Shown here: positions 31,735 through 40,884 of the stretch, piece by piece | Layout of the letters: each line of letters begins with the position of its first letter | How positions within the stretch are numbered: position 1 is the stretch's first letter | DNA from: Acidobacteriota bacterium | Lineage (GTDB): Bacteria > Acidobacteriota > Blastocatellia > Pyrinomonadales > Pyrinomonadaceae | Reading direction: 5' to 3' | Assembly: GCA_016716435.1 (NCBI GenBank) | Contig: JADJWI010000008.1 | Coordinates: 687,501 to 751,500, forward strand | DNA length: 64,000 nt | The notes under the pieces: generated by a model | Told to the model about the DNA's origin: nothing | Database searches by the model: none | What the model saw: the letters and a program-made list of their open reading frames with translations, nothing else | Translations under genes and position numbers: made by a program

Positions 31735-34482
31735 ATGGAAATCGCTAAAGCCTACGACCCCAAAACGGCTGAGGAAAGCCATTATCAGCGTTGGGAAGCA
31801 AACGGGTGTTTCGCTCCCGAGATCAATGAAGATCCTGCGGCGCCGACGTATTCGATCGTAATTCCGCCGCCGAATGTAACGGGCTCGCTGCACATGGGCC
31901 ACGCTCTTCAGCACACGATTATGGACGTGCTGACCCGCTGGAAGCGGATGCAGGGCTATCGGACGCTCTGGCTTCCGGGCACCGACCACGCCGGAATTTC
32001 GGTCCAGCGAAAGGTCGTCGAACAGCTTAAGAAAGACGAGGGCAAGTCGCCGCTCGACATCGGCCGCGAAGAGTTTGTCCGGCGGGCATGGGCCTGGAAA
32101 GAGCAGTACGGCAACACGATCACCGAGCAAATGCGCCGCGAGGGAGCCTCGGTCGATTGGTCGCGGCATCGCTTTACGATGGATGAGAGCCTCTCGCTCG
32201 CCGTTCGCAACGTTTTCTGCACGCTCTACAAAGAGGGCTGGATCTATCGCGGTCTTCGGATCGTCAACTGGTGCCCGAGGGATAAGACCGTTCTCTCCGA
32301 CCTTGAAGTAAAAGAAGAGACCAAAAAAGACGGCAAGCTCGTTTACCTGAAATATCCGGTAAAGGGAACCGAGCGAACGATCACGGTCGCGACCACACGT
32401 CCGGAAACGATGCTCGGCGATACAGCCGTTGCCGTTAATCCCTCGGACGAACGTTACAAAGACATGATCGGCAAAACCGTCGAGCTGCCGCTTACCGAAC
32501 GCGAGATACCGATCATTGCCGATGAATATGTCGAAGCTGAGTTCGGAACCGGTGCGGTAAAGATCACGCCGGCACACGACCCGAACGACTATCTCGTCGG
32601 CGAGCGGCATGGGCTCGAGCAACTTCTCGTGATGAACGAGGACGGCACGATGAACGCCGCCGCCGGCAAAGACTTCGACGGGATCGATCGCTTTGCGGCC
32701 CGCACGATGGTCGTCGAACGGTTCGAGGAACTCGGGCTGCTTGAGAAGATCGACGACTATGAGGTCTCGCTGCCGATCTGCGAACGCTGTAAAACGGTGG
32801 TCGAGCCGATCCTTTCAAAGCAATGGTTCGTCAAGATGGACGAGATGCGTGACATCGCTCTCGAGCTTATGCGGTCTGAAGGCGTTCCGCACTTTCACCC
32901 GCAGGTCCCGCACGAAAAGGTCTATACAACATGGCTTGAGAATCTGAAAGATTGGACGATCTCGCGGCAGCTTTGGTGGGGACATCAGATACCGGCCTGG
33001 TACGACGAAGAGGGCAACGTTTTCGTTGCCCGCACCGAGGCCGAAGCGAAAGAAAAAGCCGGCGGCAAGGAACTTAAACAAGACCAAGACGTACTTGATA
33101 CCTGGTTTTCGTCGGGGCTCTGGGCCTTTTCAACGTTCGGTTGGACTGGAGAGGTGAGCAGTGAGCCGTCAGCAGTTAGCAGTCAGGACGTGGGCTCAGA
33201 TATGCTCACCGCTCACCGCTCACCGCTCACCGATCTGGAAACTTTCCTCCCGACAGACGTGCTCGTTACCGGCCGCGACATAATCTTCCTTTGGGTTTCG
33301 CGGATGATAATGCTGACGAAGAAATTCGCCGGTAAGAAGGCATTCGAAGACGTCGTTGTTACCGGAACGGTTTTAGCCAAAGATGGTAAGCCAATGTCGA
33401 AAGGTCGCGGAAATGGGGTTGATCCCATCGAGATGTTCGATAAATTCGGTGTGGACGCGACGCGAGTTTATCTGGCCTCTATTGCAACGGGCGCAGATAT
33501 CAGGTGGAACGACTCTGGAATAGAAACCTACCGAAACTTCGCCAACAAGATCTGGAACGCCACGCGTTTTTGCCTGATGAATTCCGAGAATGCGGCTGTG
33601 GACCACGCGAGTTTAATGGATCGGTCAGCCCTTTCGCTTCCGGACAGGTGGATCATTTCGCGGCTGAACCAGACGGCGATGGATGTTAACAGGTCGCTTT
33701 CGAGGTATGAGTTCCACACGGCGGTTTCATTGCTTTATCACTTTGTCTGGGACGATTTCTGCGATTGGTACATCGAGCTAAAGAAGGACGAGATCAACGC
33801 CGGTGATGTCGACGCGACGTCGCGGATCCTGACCATTCTTGAGATCGCCCTGCGGATGCTCCATCCATTTATGCCGTATCTGACCGAGGAACTCTGGCTG
33901 AAACTCCCGGGAACCTCGTCACAAATGCATGCCAAGGCGTATCAGAATGCCGAGACGACGATAATGCTCGCGGCGTTTCCGCCGGGTGACGTGAGTGCGG
34001 TCGATGCGGCTGCCGAGGCCGAAATGCAGCTCGTGATCGATACGATCCGCCGGGTTCGCAACATTAGAACCGAGATGAACATCAAGCCCTCGGACCGCGT
34101 GGCCGTTCATGTCGCGGCCGCCGCAGAGCAACAGGCGATCCTTGCGGCCAATGAGGCGCAGATATTAAAGCTTGCTCGGGCTGATAAACTTGTGCTCGGC
34201 GATACTCTTGCTGTCCCGAAGGCCTCGGCGAAAGCCGTTATCACAAACGCCGAGATTGCGGTGCCGCTCGAGGGGCTGATCGACTTCGACAAGGAACGCG
34301 AAAGATTGCAGAACCAGATCAACAAACTTGATGTAGAATTGCAGCGTCTAAACGGGCAGCTTTCAAACGAAGATTTCGTCAACAAAGCCCCGGCCGAAAA
34401 GGTCGAAGCTTTGGGGTCAAGGAAAACCGAAATAGAACAGCAGACCGCAACCTTAAAGACAAATTTGGAGGCACTTAATTAA
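31735..34482 (+). CDS. valS: valine--tRNA ligase with in-frame repeat insertion
   Basis: Class I aminoacyl-tRNA synthetase. 915 residues. HIGH motif HMGH at 53-56 after PPPNVTGSL; editing domain with TTRPETMLGDTAVAVNP; catalytic second half; KMSKS-type loop PMSKG at 553-557 (canonical Lys and Ser replaced by Pro and Gly); anticodon-binding domain; C-terminal coiled-coil arm (FDKERERLQNQINKLDVEL). Residues about 473-501, between FGWTG and ETFLP, are a low-complexity insertion encoded by 7-base repeats and not part of the family. The gene after it starts 2 bases downstream of the stop. Confidence 0.96.
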   Translation: MEIAKAYDPKTAEESHYQRWEANGCFAPEINEDPAAPTYSIVIPPPNVTGSLHMGHALQHTIMDVLTRWKRMQGYRTLWLPGTDHAGISVQRKVVEQLKKDEGKSPLDIGREEFVRRAWAWKEQYGNTITEQMRREGASVDWSRHRFTMDESLSLAVRNVFCTLYKEGWIYRGLRIVNWCPRDKTVLSDLEVKEETKKDGKLVYLKYPVKGTERTITVATTRPETMLGDTAVAVNPSDERYKDMIGKTVELPLTEREIPIIADEYVEAEFGTGAVKITPAHDPNDYLVGERHGLEQLLVMNEDGTMNAAAGKDFDGIDRFAARTMVVERFEELGLLEKIDDYEVSLPICERCKTVVEPILSKQWFVKMDEMRDIALELMRSEGVPHFHPQVPHEKVYTTWLENLKDWTISRQLWWGHQIPAWYDEEGNVFVARTEAEAKEKAGGKELKQDQDVLDTWFSSGLWAFSTFGWTGEVSSEPSAVSSQDVGSDMLTAHRSPLTDLETFLPTDVLVTGRDIIFLWVSRMIMLTKKFAGKKAFEDVVVTGTVLAKDGKPMSKGRGNGVDPIEMFDKFGVDATRVYLASIATGADIRWNDSGIETYRNFANKIWNATRFCLMNSENAAVDHASLMDRSALSLPDRWIISRLNQTAMDVNRSLSRYEFHTAVSLLYHFVWDDFCDWYIELKKDEINAGDVDATSRILTILEIALRMLHPFMPYLTEELWLKLPGTSSQMHAKAYQNAETTIMLAAFPPGDVSAVDAAAEAEMQLVIDTIRRVRNIRTEMNIKPSDRVAVHVAAAAEQQAILAANEAQILKLARADKLVLGDTLAVPKASAKAVITNAEIAVPLEGLIDFDKERERLQNQINKLDVELQRLNGQLSNEDFVNKAPAEKVEALGSRKTEIEQQTATLKTNLEALN
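33154..33231. repeat. palindromic heptamer-repeat insertion inside valS
   Basis: The left side is five 7-base units close to GTGAGCA (33154-33188). The right side is four exact tandem copies of GCTCACC (33204-33231), the inverse complement of the left motif. The whole can fold into a hairpin. It adds about 29 codons to valS without breaking the frame. Confidence 0.8.
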
Positions 34483-34483
34483 A

Positions 34484-35143
34484 ATGCGGACTTCGATCAG
34501 TTTACTGGTAACTATTTTTATCTGCAGTTTATGCTCCGTTGCTTTTGGGCAGATCAAAGAGATAAAGAGTGACGAATACCGGAAGGCGTTTGGCGACGCT
34601 CACTCGAAATCGAGAGTGGTTTCCCGACGGGTGACGCAATCGATCAGCGGTACGAGAAACGACAAGCCTTATTCAGAAGTATGGACGTATGAATATCAGT
34701 TACCTGATAGAATTCGCTACGTGCATATCACAACGTATTCGGGAAAAGAACGGCGAACCGAACAAATTGAAATCGGGGATACGAAATACTGCCGTAGGGA
34801 TAATGGAAAGTGGGAGTTGATCAAAGGCCCTTGCATCGGCGGTTCTGTATCCGGGGGACCGTCGGGCATCATCAGTGAACGATTCGAGCGAGAGAAAAGT
34901 AAAAAAGATGGTAAGGATCAGGTTCGATTTGGGGAGTATATTACCTACAAGAACAACTATTCAAAAACGGCTGATTCCGACGGGCCTTTATTCTGGAACT
35001 CATCGTTTTGGGTCGACAGTTCCGGAAGGTTGGTGAGGAACGAAATAAGTACAGGTTTCGTGAAAGGTCCGATAGTTACATATCAAAATATCGAAACGAT
35101 CGAATATGATCCAAATATCAAGATAGAAGCGCCGATTCCCTGA
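34484..35143 (+). CDS. hypothetical secreted protein
   Basis: 219 residues. A clear signal peptide (about 1-22, ending VAFGQ) precedes a mixed alpha/beta domain with no motif I recognise. Two Cys (in KYCRRDNGKWELIKGPC) lie about 15 residues apart and could form a disulfide. The gene starts 2 bases after the valS stop, so they are probably co-transcribed, though functional linkage is doubtful. Base use looks more AT-rich than valS. Confidence 0.65.
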   Translation: MRTSISLLVTIFICSLCSVAFGQIKEIKSDEYRKAFGDAHSKSRVVSRRVTQSISGTRNDKPYSEVWTYEYQLPDRIRYVHITTYSGKERRTEQIEIGDTKYCRRDNGKWELIKGPCIGGSVSGGPSGIISERFEREKSKKDGKDQVRFGEYITYKNNYSKTADSDGPLFWNSSFWVDSSGRLVRNEISTGFVKGPIVTYQNIETIEYDPNIKIEAPIP

Positions 35144-35166
35144 TTCTGCGAAAACTGATTGAAAAA

Positions 35167-35222
35167 TGGCCGCGGGCGAGTGCGGAAGTGGAGCTTCGAA
35201 TTCCGCACTCATCCGTGGCCAA
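35167..35222. terminator. hairpin terminator between convergent genes
   Basis: GAGTGCGGAA (35178-35187) pairs perfectly with TTCCGCACTC (35201-35210), with outer GGCC pairing (35168-35171 with 35217-35220) and GTTTTTA just after. It separates two convergent genes. Confidence 0.6.
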
Positions 35223-35256
35223 GTGTTTTTACGGCAAGCGATAGGTCTATGTCGGC

Positions 35257-35757
35257 CTAGTTGCTGTCGTCGCTGTTTGCAGTGTCGTCCTCGCTGTCGT
35301 CGGTAGTTTCCGGTGTTGGAGCCGGAGCCTTTCCGGCTTCGATCGTTATGGCAACGGTCTTCCCATCTTTCTTCTCGCCTGCCTCATTATGCATATCGGC
35401 GGTCAGGATGTATTTCCCGCCCGCAACGCCTGCAGGTATCGGCAACGAATACATTGCCGTTCCGCCGCCGTCCGGTACCGCGACATCGACATTCGTTCCT
35501 TTAAGCATCTCGCCCTTCGTCATGTTTGCAACCTCGTCTGCCGAGAGAAAAAACTTGACCGTAGTCTTCCCCGGTGCATTTGAGATCGTCGCGACGCCGT
35601 AAATGGTGTCGCCCGCTTTGAAGGCCGCCGATTCCTGCGTCACGGCCTTATCTTTACCGACCTTAAAGCTGCTCATGTTCGCGGTGCTCATGTTGCAGGC
35701 GATGCCAACGGCAAGAAGTGCCGCAATTGAAACGACCAACTGAAACTTGTTTTTCAC
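35257..35757 (-). CDS. hypothetical lipoprotein
   Basis: 166 residues. N-terminal signal with lipobox VGIAC (lipidated Cys21). The central domain is beta-rich (GDTIYGVATISNAPGKTTVKF) and resembles an Ig-like fold; the tail is acidic (Asp/Ser/Thr-rich). Function unknown. Transcribed alone, convergent with the preceding gene and divergent from nadC. Confidence 0.7.
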   Translation of the reverse strand: MKNKFQLVVSIAALLAVGIACNMSTANMSSFKVGKDKAVTQESAAFKAGDTIYGVATISNAPGKTTVKFFLSADEVANMTKGEMLKGTNVDVAVPDGGGTAMYSLPIPAGVAGGKYILTADMHNEAGEKKDGKTVAITIEAGKAPAPTPETTDDSEDDTANSDDSN

Positions 35758-35913
35758 TTAGAAAATCTCCTTCGATCCGAAATTAGAATCTATATGGACG
35801 CGCCGAGAGTACTCCTACCCGGTGACTGTGTCAAAGTTCGACAAAGTTCTAACCGGATAAACGAATCTTTGCTATGATTTGGGTCAAGGGTTTCGTTAAT
35901 TTCTGATAAAGAT

Positions 35914-36771
35914 ATGTACTGGTTAGATAACGGAGAGGTCATCTCGGCGATCGGACAATTTCTGGCGGAAGACATCGGCCGCGGTGATATTACTACATCG
36001 GCGACGGTCCCGGACGAGGTTCGCGGCGTCGGCCGATTCTTGGCCAAGGAATATCTGGTCATCTGCGGGATGAATGTCGCTGAGGCCGTATTTCTTCATC
36101 TTGACCCGGATATTCCCGAGATCGAAACCGGATTCCAGGACGGCGACGAGGTCGAGGAAGGCACGATCTTCGGCTCGCTAAAGGGTTACGCTGATGTGCT
36201 GCTGACCGGCGAGCGCGTCGCGCTTAATCTGCTCCAGCGAATGTCCGGCGTGGCGACGCTTACACGGCAATACGTCCGAGCCGTCGAGGGAACGAATGCG
36301 GCGATAGTCGATACCCGCAAGACAACTCCCGGCCTTCGCTTGCTAGAAAAATATGCCGTAACGGTCGGCGGCGGAAAGAATCATCGGATGGGGCTCGATG
36401 ATGGCGTGCTGATCAAGGACAACCACATCACACTCGCCGGCGGTGTGACCGAGGCGGTCATCGCAGCGAAAAAGAAGGTCGGGCATCTGCACAAGATCGA
36501 GGTCGAGATCACCAATTGGGCCCAGCTTCGCGAGGCGATCGAGGCCGGTGCGGATATCGTTATGCTCGATAATCAGTCGCCCGAAGAAGCGGCAAAGCTG
36601 GTCGAAATGTCGCGCAACCTGAACCCGAACGTTCTTATTGAAGCCTCGGGCGGAATGGACCTCGACCGTGTTCGTTCCTATGCCGAGGCAGGAGTTGACC
36701 TAATATCGGTCGGCCGACTGACACATTCGGCGCGGGCGATGGATATCTCCTTCAAGATCCAGACCGCTTAA
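35914..36771 (+). CDS. nadC: nicotinate-nucleotide pyrophosphorylase (carboxylating)
   Basis: Quinolinate phosphoribosyltransferase of de novo NAD synthesis. 285 residues. EDIGRGDITT near the N-terminus, RVALNLLQRMSGVAT, DTRKTTPGLRLLEKYAV, GGGKNHRMGLDDGVLIKDNH and the C-terminal EASGGMDLDRV are the family motifs. The last 20 bases overlap the convergent CPBP protease gene. No nadA or nadB is adjacent. Confidence 0.96.
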   Translation: MYWLDNGEVISAIGQFLAEDIGRGDITTSATVPDEVRGVGRFLAKEYLVICGMNVAEAVFLHLDPDIPEIETGFQDGDEVEEGTIFGSLKGYADVLLTGERVALNLLQRMSGVATLTRQYVRAVEGTNAAIVDTRKTTPGLRLLEKYAVTVGGGKNHRMGLDDGVLIKDNHITLAGGVTEAVIAAKKKVGHLHKIEVEITNWAQLREAIEAGADIVMLDNQSPEEAAKLVEMSRNLNPNVLIEASGGMDLDRVRSYAEAGVDLISVGRLTHSARAMDISFKIQTA

Positions 36772-37642
36772 GCCCCGGAACGAACCAGATCAATGCGGTC
36801 GAAAAAAGCAAGGCAACGGTGCATGCAATGCCGCCCTCGAGCCCGTAGTCGCCGCCGGTCAGCCAGACCGGGCCGGCGTCCGCCTTTACCAAAAATGGTG
36901 CGGGAATAAGCTCTTTCAGCCCGCTCACTTCAATCCCGAAAAAGGCTCCCTGCATCCAGTTCCACATTACGTGCAGCCCGGTCGCGAACCAGAGGTCGCG
37001 CGTCCGGAGGTAAGCGACGGCAAACCAGATGCCCGCCAGAAAAGTGTTACTCCACGAGAAAACCGACGCGTTCGGGTTGGCATTGTGGACGGTCGCAAAG
37101 AGCAGCGAGGTTAGCACGATCGCAAAAAGCGTCAGCCGCGAGCGGTCGAACGTCTGAAAGATGTAACCGCGAAAGAGCGCCTCCTCGGCGGCTCCGGCCG
37201 CAAAAAAGACTGCGAATGTGAGAGCCAACGTTTGCAGGATCGCAGACGCTCCGGCCTGATTCATTGCAAATGACACGCCGCCAAAAGCCCAGGCGATCCC
37301 GATCGCCAGCGACAGCGTCGCCGCTCCGAGCAGACTGCCGATAGCAAGGTTCTGCAACCATCCGGACGAGAACGACGCACCGAGCGAACTGAACGGGAGC
37401 CTCTCAAAAGTCCGGGCACAAAGCCACCCGATCAGTAATGCCGCGGCCGTCGTGAAAACGCCATTGATCAAAAGAAAGGTGGCTGAACCGGCACCGGTCT
37501 CGATGCCAAAAGGGCTTGCGAGTGCGAACGCACTGACCGTGACAATCACCCACGCGACGATAAAGAGTGCCGAGAAAACGGCGAATCGCCAACCGCTTCT
37601 CAGCACTCCATCAGGCCCGAAAAATATCGACGAAACCGGCAT
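36752..37642 (-). CDS. CPBP family intramembrane metalloprotease
   Basis: 296 residues with about eight membrane helices. The CAAX protease/bacteriocin-processing (ABI) motifs are present: Glu153-Glu154-x3-Arg158 (AAEEALFRGY), His186 (FATVHNANP) and His224 (GLHVMWNW). Expected to cleave substrates within the inner membrane; the substrate is not known. Convergent with and slightly overlapping nadC. Confidence 0.88.
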   Translation of the reverse strand: MPVSSIFFGPDGVLRSGWRFAVFSALFIVAWVIVTVSAFALASPFGIETGAGSATFLLINGVFTTAAALLIGWLCARTFERLPFSSLGASFSSGWLQNLAIGSLLGAATLSLAIGIAWAFGGVSFAMNQAGASAILQTLALTFAVFFAAGAAEEALFRGYIFQTFDRSRLTLFAIVLTSLLFATVHNANPNASVFSWSNTFLAGIWFAVAYLRTRDLWFATGLHVMWNWMQGAFFGIEVSGLKELIPAPFLVKADAGPVWLTGGDYGLEGGIACTVALLFSTALIWFVPGLKRSGS

Positions 37643-37721
37643 ATTCAGCAGAGTTTAACGAAATCCAGGCGGCGGCACAATCAGCCCTTCGGCCGCCACA
37701 CTTATGGTAAACTCTTGCAAA

Positions 37722-39863
37722 ATGGCGAAGACAAAGGACAAACCCGACCGGCGAAAAACGGCGATCCTTACCGGGATCTTCGTCGTCGTTTCGTTCGTCG
37801 TGCTTTTTCTTTTGCAGACGTCGAACCTCTGGAAAGATTTTTCGGTCCAAACGGCGAGCGACACGCTTCTCCTCTACGCACTTTCGTCGCTCAACTTTTT
37901 TGCCTTCATAATCTTCGGATTTATCTTTCTCCGCAGCGTGCTCAAGCTCGTCCGCGAGCGGCGACAGCTTCAGCTCGGTTCGCGGATAAAGACGCGGCTC
38001 TTTCTATATTTTTTCGCTATCAGCCTTTTGCCGATCGTGGCGATGGCGGGGTTTTCATATCTTTTTATGAACCGAGCGATCGAGCGCTGGTTCTCGCAGA
38101 TTCCGGAGAACGTGCTGACCCAGGCCCGCGATGAGGCGATCGCTGACCACGCTGCCGGATTGCTCCGCGACGCTCGTGCTCTTTCTGCGGCGGTCGGCAG
38201 TCGGGAACTATCGGAGGCCGATCTCGACCGGATCGCGGAGGCGGCAAATCTCTCGCACATTGAAATCATTGATGGCAGTGGTGCCGTCATCGCGGCGGCA
38301 ACTCGTCTAAGCTCACCGGAGCGAAAGGCTGAACTCGACGATCTTATAGCGAGATCGAAAAGTGGAAGCCTGCCTGAGGTTTATATCAGCGAGACCGGCG
38401 GCTTTGATGCCGTGACCACCGGTCTTGCCGAGGGCAGAAAGCTGCGGATCGTTCCGAACAAGCGTTCCGGCGAGATCGCGGGCCAGAGCTTTCAGGAATC
38501 GCTCGTTGAGTTTGACCGGATGAAGGAGCAGCAGATCACCGTCCGCCAGCTCGGCTTTCTTACGCTTGGCGTGCTTACATTTTTGCTCATTTTCGCCTCA
38601 TCGTGGACGGCGATCTACGTCGCCCGCGGTCTGACCGACCCGATCAAAGCTCTTGCCGAAGGTGCGCGCGAGATCGCTAAAGGAAATCTTGGTCATCGCG
38701 TTGACGCACCGGCCGAGGACGAACTCGCCTTGCTGGTCGGGGCGTTCAATGAGATGTCCGGCAAGCTCGAGGAAAGCTCGGCGGAGATCCGAGAGCGGCG
38801 GCGGTATATCGAGACCGTGCTCGATTCGCTCCCGACCGGTGTCGTTTCGCTCGATGCCAACGGTCGCGTTACGACGATCAACCGTGCGGCGGTTCGGATG
38901 CTGAAGCTAGAAACGGCGGATTTCAAGGGGCTCGAGCTCGCGACGCTACTCGGCGAAGAGAACCGTCGGGTTATCGAGACGCTCGTCTCGCGGGCAAGGC
39001 GGATTGGGCACGCGTCGGACCAGACGCAGCTTCGGCCCGAGAATGAAGCGACGGCCGATGCGGTCGAGATACCGGTCGCAATAACGGCGACGGCCCTTGA
39101 GAACGAAGCCGGTGCGGTGGTCGTTATCGAAGACCTCTCGGAACTCATCGCCGCACAGCGGGCCTCGGCATGGCAGGAAGTGGCACGCCGAATGGCGCAC
39201 GAGATCAAGAATCCGCTTACCCCGATTCAGCTTTCAGCCGAGCGGATCGCAAAGCGTTTTGCCGAGTCGAACGGAACCGCAGAAGATATCCACACCACCG
39301 ACGGCCAGACCGTAAAGGTGATCCGCGACGGCACGAGCACCATAATCCGCGAGGTGCAGTCGCTGAAGACGATGGTCGATGAGTTTTCGCGATTTGCCCG
39401 TTTGCCGAACGCCAAGCCGCAACCCGGCGACCTCAACGAGATGATCCGCCAGGCGGCGGCAATGTACGAAGATCGTAGCGACGAAGCAAAACTTGAGGCC
39501 GAACTCGCCGCTGGCCTGCCGCCGTCGATGCTCGACGCCGAGCAGATCAAGCGCGTTTTTGTTAACCTGATCGAGAACGCCTACGAGGCATTTGAAGAGC
39601 ACGGCGACGGCAACTTGATCAGGATCTCGACCCGCTACGAACCGGCACGCGATATAATCGTTGCCGAGGTGACCGACAACGGAAAGGGAATTCAGCCGGC
39701 CGACCTCCAGCGGCTCTTTCAGCCATATTTTTCGACCAAGGGCCGCGGAACCGGCCTCGGACTCGCGATAGTCCAGCGTATTATCAGCGAACACAGCGGC
39801 AAAATAATCGCCGCAGTAAATAAGCCTAAAGGCTCAAGGTTTATCATCGAACTGCCGCTCTAA
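37722..39863 (+). CDS. NtrY-like sensor histidine kinase
   Basis: 713 residues from ATG 37722 (an ATG at 37704 adds six). Layout: membrane helices at about 14-34, 44-66 and 87-106, a periplasmic sensor region to about 280, another helix, a HAMP domain (about 300-355), a PAS domain (about 365-460), HisKA with His493 in RRMAHEIKNPLTPIQLS, and HATPase with N box NLIENAYEAF, G1 DNGKGI and G2 GRGTGLGLAI. This is the NtrY architecture. Its partner NtrX-like regulator is downstream at 41385, with three small membrane-protein genes between. Spacing (8 bases, 0, 32 and an overlap) indicates one operon. Confidence 0.9.
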   Translation: MAKTKDKPDRRKTAILTGIFVVVSFVVLFLLQTSNLWKDFSVQTASDTLLLYALSSLNFFAFIIFGFIFLRSVLKLVRERRQLQLGSRIKTRLFLYFFAISLLPIVAMAGFSYLFMNRAIERWFSQIPENVLTQARDEAIADHAAGLLRDARALSAAVGSRELSEADLDRIAEAANLSHIEIIDGSGAVIAAATRLSSPERKAELDDLIARSKSGSLPEVYISETGGFDAVTTGLAEGRKLRIVPNKRSGEIAGQSFQESLVEFDRMKEQQITVRQLGFLTLGVLTFLLIFASSWTAIYVARGLTDPIKALAEGAREIAKGNLGHRVDAPAEDELALLVGAFNEMSGKLEESSAEIRERRRYIETVLDSLPTGVVSLDANGRVTTINRAAVRMLKLETADFKGLELATLLGEENRRVIETLVSRARRIGHASDQTQLRPENEATADAVEIPVAITATALENEAGAVVVIEDLSELIAAQRASAWQEVARRMAHEIKNPLTPIQLSAERIAKRFAESNGTAEDIHTTDGQTVKVIRDGTSTIIREVQSLKTMVDEFSRFARLPNAKPQPGDLNEMIRQAAAMYEDRSDEAKLEAELAAGLPPSMLDAEQIKRVFVNLIENAYEAFEEHGDGNLIRISTRYEPARDIIVAEVTDNGKGIQPADLQRLFQPYFSTKGRGTGLGLAIVQRIISEHSGKIIAAVNKPKGSRFIIELPL

Positions 39864-39871
39864 GGGGGATT

Positions 39872-40342
39872 ATGTGGACGAATTGGAAGCGAGAATACAT
39901 GAGCCGTTTTGCTTCCGTACGATTCGTTTCGATAGTTTCGGCCGTACTGCTGGTAATTCTCTCTTTGAGGGAAGTGGTCTTGGTTCCGTTTGCTGCTCAG
40001 GCTGCGGAAGAGGTATCGGAAAAGGCAGTGTTTAAGGCTATTCTCGTGCCTTTTTGCTTTTTCGGATTGTTTGGGCTCCGGCTGGCTTATCTGGCGTTCA
40101 ATCGGCTGAGCTTGCTCGGAAACTTTGTCACGTTTTGCATTTGCTCGGTTTGTTCGTATGTTTTGGCCTCGTTCTCTCTATATGGTTGCGTGTGGAACTG
40201 TGACAGCTCAAACGGGTTTCCGATGTACAGTCTACTTACGACCTTTCCACTTGAGATGACGTCGCTTGCGTTTGTATTACTTGGGTTGGTCAAGTTTGCC
40301 GGGATCTCGATAATCTCCATTGATAGGTTTCGTGCGAGCTAA
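39872..40342 (+). CDS. small four-helix membrane protein A (first of three paralogs in NtrY/NtrX operon)
   Basis: 156 residues, about four membrane helices (approx. 15-33, 55-75, 85-105, 125-148). The N-terminus WKREYMSRFASVRFVSI aligns loosely with KRYVELMLRTRGLSIA of the next gene. Three Cys in CICSVC and two more in YGCVWNC are unusual. It begins 8 bases after the kinase stop. More AT-rich than its flanks by eye. I recognise no family. Confidence 0.7.
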   Translation: MWTNWKREYMSRFASVRFVSIVSAVLLVILSLREVVLVPFAAQAAEEVSEKAVFKAILVPFCFFGLFGLRLAYLAFNRLSLLGNFVTFCICSVCSYVLASFSLYGCVWNCDSSNGFPMYSLLTTFPLEMTSLAFVLLGLVKFAGISIISIDRFRAS

Positions 40343-40852
40343 ATGAACGGTTTGTATAAAAGATATGTCGAACTAATGCTGCGAACCCGGGGGCTTAGTA
40401 TCGCTGCCGCGTCTGGGTTGCTGTTTCTCTCCGCGGCGGAGATCGCTGGCGTTGTTCAGGCTTGGATCAATCATGAGACTTCGGTTTCGTTCGAGAACAA
40501 CCTTGGGGACCTTATTCTTTTGGGAAGTGTTGGCATTTTGATTCTTGCGCTTGGGTTTCGCATATACATACTTTCGCGACGTGACGAGCAGAAACATTTT
40601 CGGCAGGTCGCGTCTTGGATCGCAGTTGTGGTTCCATTGATCGCGTTCTTCGTAGTTTGGGACATTTCGACACGACCGATGCCGTCGGTTCCTTGTGATC
40701 ACAAAGCGGAAGAGATGTGTTTTGGCATCTATGTTTTTTATCGGTCACCTCCTTTACTGATTGCGATGCAGATTTTCATCGGAGGGAGTATTTTACGGAG
40801 TCTCGTAACATTGATGGTTGCGAAAGCAAATCTGCGGAAAAAGCTCAAATGA
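40343..40852 (+). CDS. small four-helix membrane protein B (paralog)
   Basis: 169 residues; the ATG follows directly on the previous stop codon (40340-40342). N-terminal signature KRYVELMLRTRGL is shared almost exactly with the next gene, including at DNA level (ATGCTGCGAACCCGG). About four hydrophobic helices with a Cys pair between helices 3 and 4 (VPCDHKAEEMCFG). The C-terminus is basic. No recognised family. Position in the operon suggests it modulates the kinase or forms a membrane complex (inference). Confidence 0.75.
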   Translation: MNGLYKRYVELMLRTRGLSIAAASGLLFLSAAEIAGVVQAWINHETSVSFENNLGDLILLGSVGILILALGFRIYILSRRDEQKHFRQVASWIAVVVPLIAFFVVWDISTRPMPSVPCDHKAEEMCFGIYVFYRSPPLLIAMQIFIGGSILRSLVTLMVAKANLRKKLK

Positions 40853-40884
40853 GTACCGTACATAATGTTGATTCAGATTAAGTC

